Source: Hyphomicrobiales bacterium
GTDB taxonomy: Bacteria; Pseudomonadota; Alphaproteobacteria; Rhizobiales; OSC116
Direction: 5' to 3'
Length of the DNA stretch: 15,721 bases
NCBI GenBank assembly: GCA_013214985.1
Contig: JABSRY010000015.1
Location: 1 to 15,721 of the forward strand
Below the pieces are notes generated by a model, which did not search any database, was not told the origin of the DNA, and was given only the letters and a program-made list of their open reading frames with translations. Made by a program: the position numbers and the translations under genes. Positions 14,066 through 15,721 of the stretch are shown here, in pieces. Numbering within the stretch: the stretch's first letter is position 1; every line of letters begins with the position of its first letter.

Positions 14066-15226
14066 TTAGGTTAAGACATTCATAACCCCAATAAACTTTG
14101 CAAATTGTTCTAGCTCTATTGTTAATTTCTTATGCTTCTGTGCGCTCCAATTTACGGATTCATCCGGCCAAAAATTTACGACATAAAGTTCGGATTTTTT
14201 ACGATCGGCTTTTAACTCAATGCGCCCAACAAATTTATCGCCCTCTAAAATAGGGTAAACATAATAACCCCATTTTCGTTTTTCCTTTGGAACAAATATT
14301 TCTATCTTATAATCCATACCAAAAATATTATTAAATCTAATACGGTCTCTAATTGCTGGGTCAAATGGGTTAATAATTCGAAGCTTAGAGGTGGGTTGTT
14401 TAAGTTCGCTAAGTTTTTGCTCAATATCCGCCGTTGCTACCGCATCTAACCATTTGCCATCTGCAGTTTGCCACTTTATATTCACATATTTATCGGGGTT
14501 ATCTGTTGCCCAGTTTTTGACCTCTTCTGTTGTTACCGCCTCCCAAAAACATTTAATGTCTTTTAGTGTGCCGACATTTAAGCGGCTAAGTGCTACTGTA
14601 CATAACCAGTCTATTTGTTTTGAATCTGTTATATTTTGATCTAGAATATATTTCGGAATAATATTTTCGGTTAAATCATAATATTTATTAAAATTAGTAC
14701 GGTGCGATGTCGATAATTCGCCAATATACCACATATAATCTAGTGCCAATTTGTGGGGTGGCCTAGACCACATTTGTTTTTTGCCTTTAATTTTTGTATT
14801 AAACGCTTTGGTTGATAAGGCACCTTCTGCGGCTATTCTATCCTTAATTTCTTGGCGTTCTGTCTTATTTAGCATGGTTTTAAAATAATTATAATTTTCG
14901 ATTTGCACTTTTTTTCGTTTAAACTGCCGTTGCCACATTGGGTAAAATTCGACGGGTAATATCGATGCATCATGGGTAAAATGTTCAAAGATTTGTTGCT
15001 TAGATTTAAGCAGATCATCTAACATATGTTCCCTATAATTTTGGTTACGCGACCATAATATATGATGGTGCGCCCGCGTTACATTTTGTATAGAGTCAAT
15101 TTGTACAAAGCCTAACGTTTTAATGATTTGCATTAAATCAAGCGCACCTGTAGGGCTTTTGGCAAGACCGTTTGTATGCAACCAAAGTTTACGTATTTGT
15201 TTATTGTTAATTTTTATTATTGTCAT
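14066..15226 (-). CDS. Winged-helix DNA glycosylase of the YcaQ/AlkZ family
   Basis: A 386-residue cytoplasmic protein with the three winged-helix layout of the HTH_42 family (AlkZ, YcaQ/AlkX). Members excise alkylated bases, including unhooking of DNA interstrand crosslinks. The catalytic Q-x-Q or Q-x-D motif is present as GFVQIDSI (Gln42, Asp44), the Q-x-D form of the YcaQ/AlkX branch. Other family blocks are VTRAHHHILWSR, FEHFTHDASILPVEFYPMW, INPFDPAIRDR and YYVYPILEGDKFVGRIE. The sequence shows no truncation. There is no strong ribosome-binding site before the ATG at 15226. It is monocistronic or read with the MarR gene 64 bases downstream, and divergent from the LysR gene. Repair of alkylation or natural crosslinking toxins is inferred from family. 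Confidence 0.88.
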   Translation of the reverse strand: MTIIKINNKQIRKLWLHTNGLAKSPTGALDLMQIIKTLGFVQIDSIQNVTRAHHHILWSRNQNYREHMLDDLLKSKQQIFEHFTHDASILPVEFYPMWQRQFKRKKVQIENYNYFKTMLNKTERQEIKDRIAAEGALSTKAFNTKIKGKKQMWSRPPHKLALDYMWYIGELSTSHRTNFNKYYDLTENIIPKYILDQNITDSKQIDWLCTVALSRLNVGTLKDIKCFWEAVTTEEVKNWATDNPDKYVNIKWQTADGKWLDAVATADIEQKLSELKQPTSKLRIINPFDPAIRDRIRFNNIFGMDYKIEIFVPKEKRKWGYYVYPILEGDKFVGRIELKADRKKSELYVVNFWPDESVNWSAQKHKKLTIELEQFAKFIGVMNVLT

Positions 15227-15269
15227 TTTGAAAACTTAACAGCAAAAAAACAGAAACACAATTTCAATT

Positions 15270-15281
15270 GTAAATATTTAC
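15270..15281. promoter_or_regulatory. 12-bp palindrome in the glycosylase-LysR divergent region
   Basis: GTAAATATTTAC is a perfect 12-bp palindrome in the 126-bp region between divergent genes. It is a candidate operator, perhaps for the LysR protein next door, though it does not have the usual T-N11-A LysR box form. AT-rich context makes chance occurrence fairly likely. Confidence 0.3.
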
Positions 15282-15352
15282 GGTATATTATGTTTATAAT
15301 TTCACAATATGGCATTTAACGAGTGGCCTAAACAAATGAACAAGGCTTTTTT

Positions 15353-15721
15353 ATGCAGGATAGACCCCCCAAGCAGGTTATTCCATCGCTGACAACAATG
15401 CGCTGTTTTGAAAGCGCTGCCCACCACGAAAGCTTTACCCAAGCGGCAGAAGAGTTGCATTTAACCCAAAGCTCCATTAGCCGACAAATTAAAGAACTCG
15501 AATATGCGTTGGGGTTTGATTTATTTAGGCGCGTTGGGCGCCGCGTTGTATTAACCGAAGCGGGCGCTATTTTTGCTAAAGAATTGTCTATAGATTTAGA
15601 ACGCATACGCCAAACTGTTTTTAGAGCCATTGCCGCAGGCGATAGAAAAACTGCCCTGCGCATTGCAACATTACCAGGGTTTGGTACAAGGTGGCTTATT
15701 CCGCGCATTAGCGAGTTTGAA
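15353..15721 (+). CDS. LysR-family regulator, GcvA-like, 3' end missing
   Basis: The first 123 residues of a LysR-type transcription factor. The ATG at 15353 has AAGG seven bases upstream and an in-frame stop just before it (15329). The N-terminal winged HTH is clear at residues about 12-70: SLTTMRCFESAA, then SFTQAAEELHLTQSSISRQIKELE and LFRRVGRRVVLTEAG. The linker helix and the start of the effector domain (LRIATLPGFGTRWLIPRI) match the GcvA branch, which often regulates neighbouring metabolic genes. It is divergent from the DNA glycosylase. The effector domain is outside the window, so its ligand cannot be guessed. Confidence 0.88.
   Translation, partial: MQDRPPKQVIPSLTTMRCFESAAHHESFTQAAEELHLTQSSISRQIKELEYALGFDLFRRVGRRVVLTEAGAIFAKELSIDLERIRQTVFRAIAAGDRKTALRIATLPGFGTRWLIPRISEFE

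Noticed and set aside
15328..15708. A 126-codon minus-strand frame at the right edge
   Set aside because: The plus strand here encodes an unmistakable LysR HTH domain with a ribosome-binding site.

Overview
The window is AT-rich DNA, apparently from an alphaproteobacterium. I infer this from the family mix: an LssB/LapB-type type I secretion ATPase next to MotA/MotB-like genes, a TctA/B/C carboxylate transporter with a TctD/TctE two-component system and an associated periplasmic binding protein, an HpaR-like MarR regulator, and a GcvA-type LysR regulator. No species can be named from the sequence alone. I saw no rRNA, tRNA, insertion sequence, CRISPR array or phage gene.

Left arm (1-4598, all + strand): the 3' part of a type I secretion ABC transporter is followed by a MotB/OmpA-like protein with an Ala/Glu-rich coiled coil, a MotA/TolQ/ExbB-like channel protein with a very long cytoplasmic coiled-coil tail, and a small PilZ-domain protein. 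Together these look like an ion-driven stator-type motor with a possible c-di-GMP receptor, placed beside an exporter of the class that secretes large adhesins or RTX proteins. This is the most unusual part of the window.

Middle (4679-11198): a TctE-type sensor kinase (+) converges on a minus-strand operon for a family 1 solute-binding protein, TctC, TctB and TctA. The OmpR-type regulator TctD is read divergently from the far end of that operon. Kinase and regulator therefore bracket the transporter they probably control. The 84-base divergent region before tctD holds a tandem 10-bp direct repeat, a good candidate TctD site overlapping the operon promoter. The binding protein upstream of tctC resembles PgtC-type periplasmic regulatory proteins and may be the ligand sensor for TctE.

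Right arm (11195-15721): a SAM-dependent methyltransferase of unknown substrate (-) overlaps the end of tctD tail to tail. Next comes a copC-copD copper pair (-) behind a textbook MerR/CueR-type promoter with a 19-bp spacer. Then follow an HpaR-like MarR regulator (-), a YcaQ/AlkZ-family DNA glycosylase (-), and the 5' part of a GcvA-like LysR regulator (+) that runs off the window.

All intergenic gaps are shorter than 150 bases, and the notable signals in them are listed as features.
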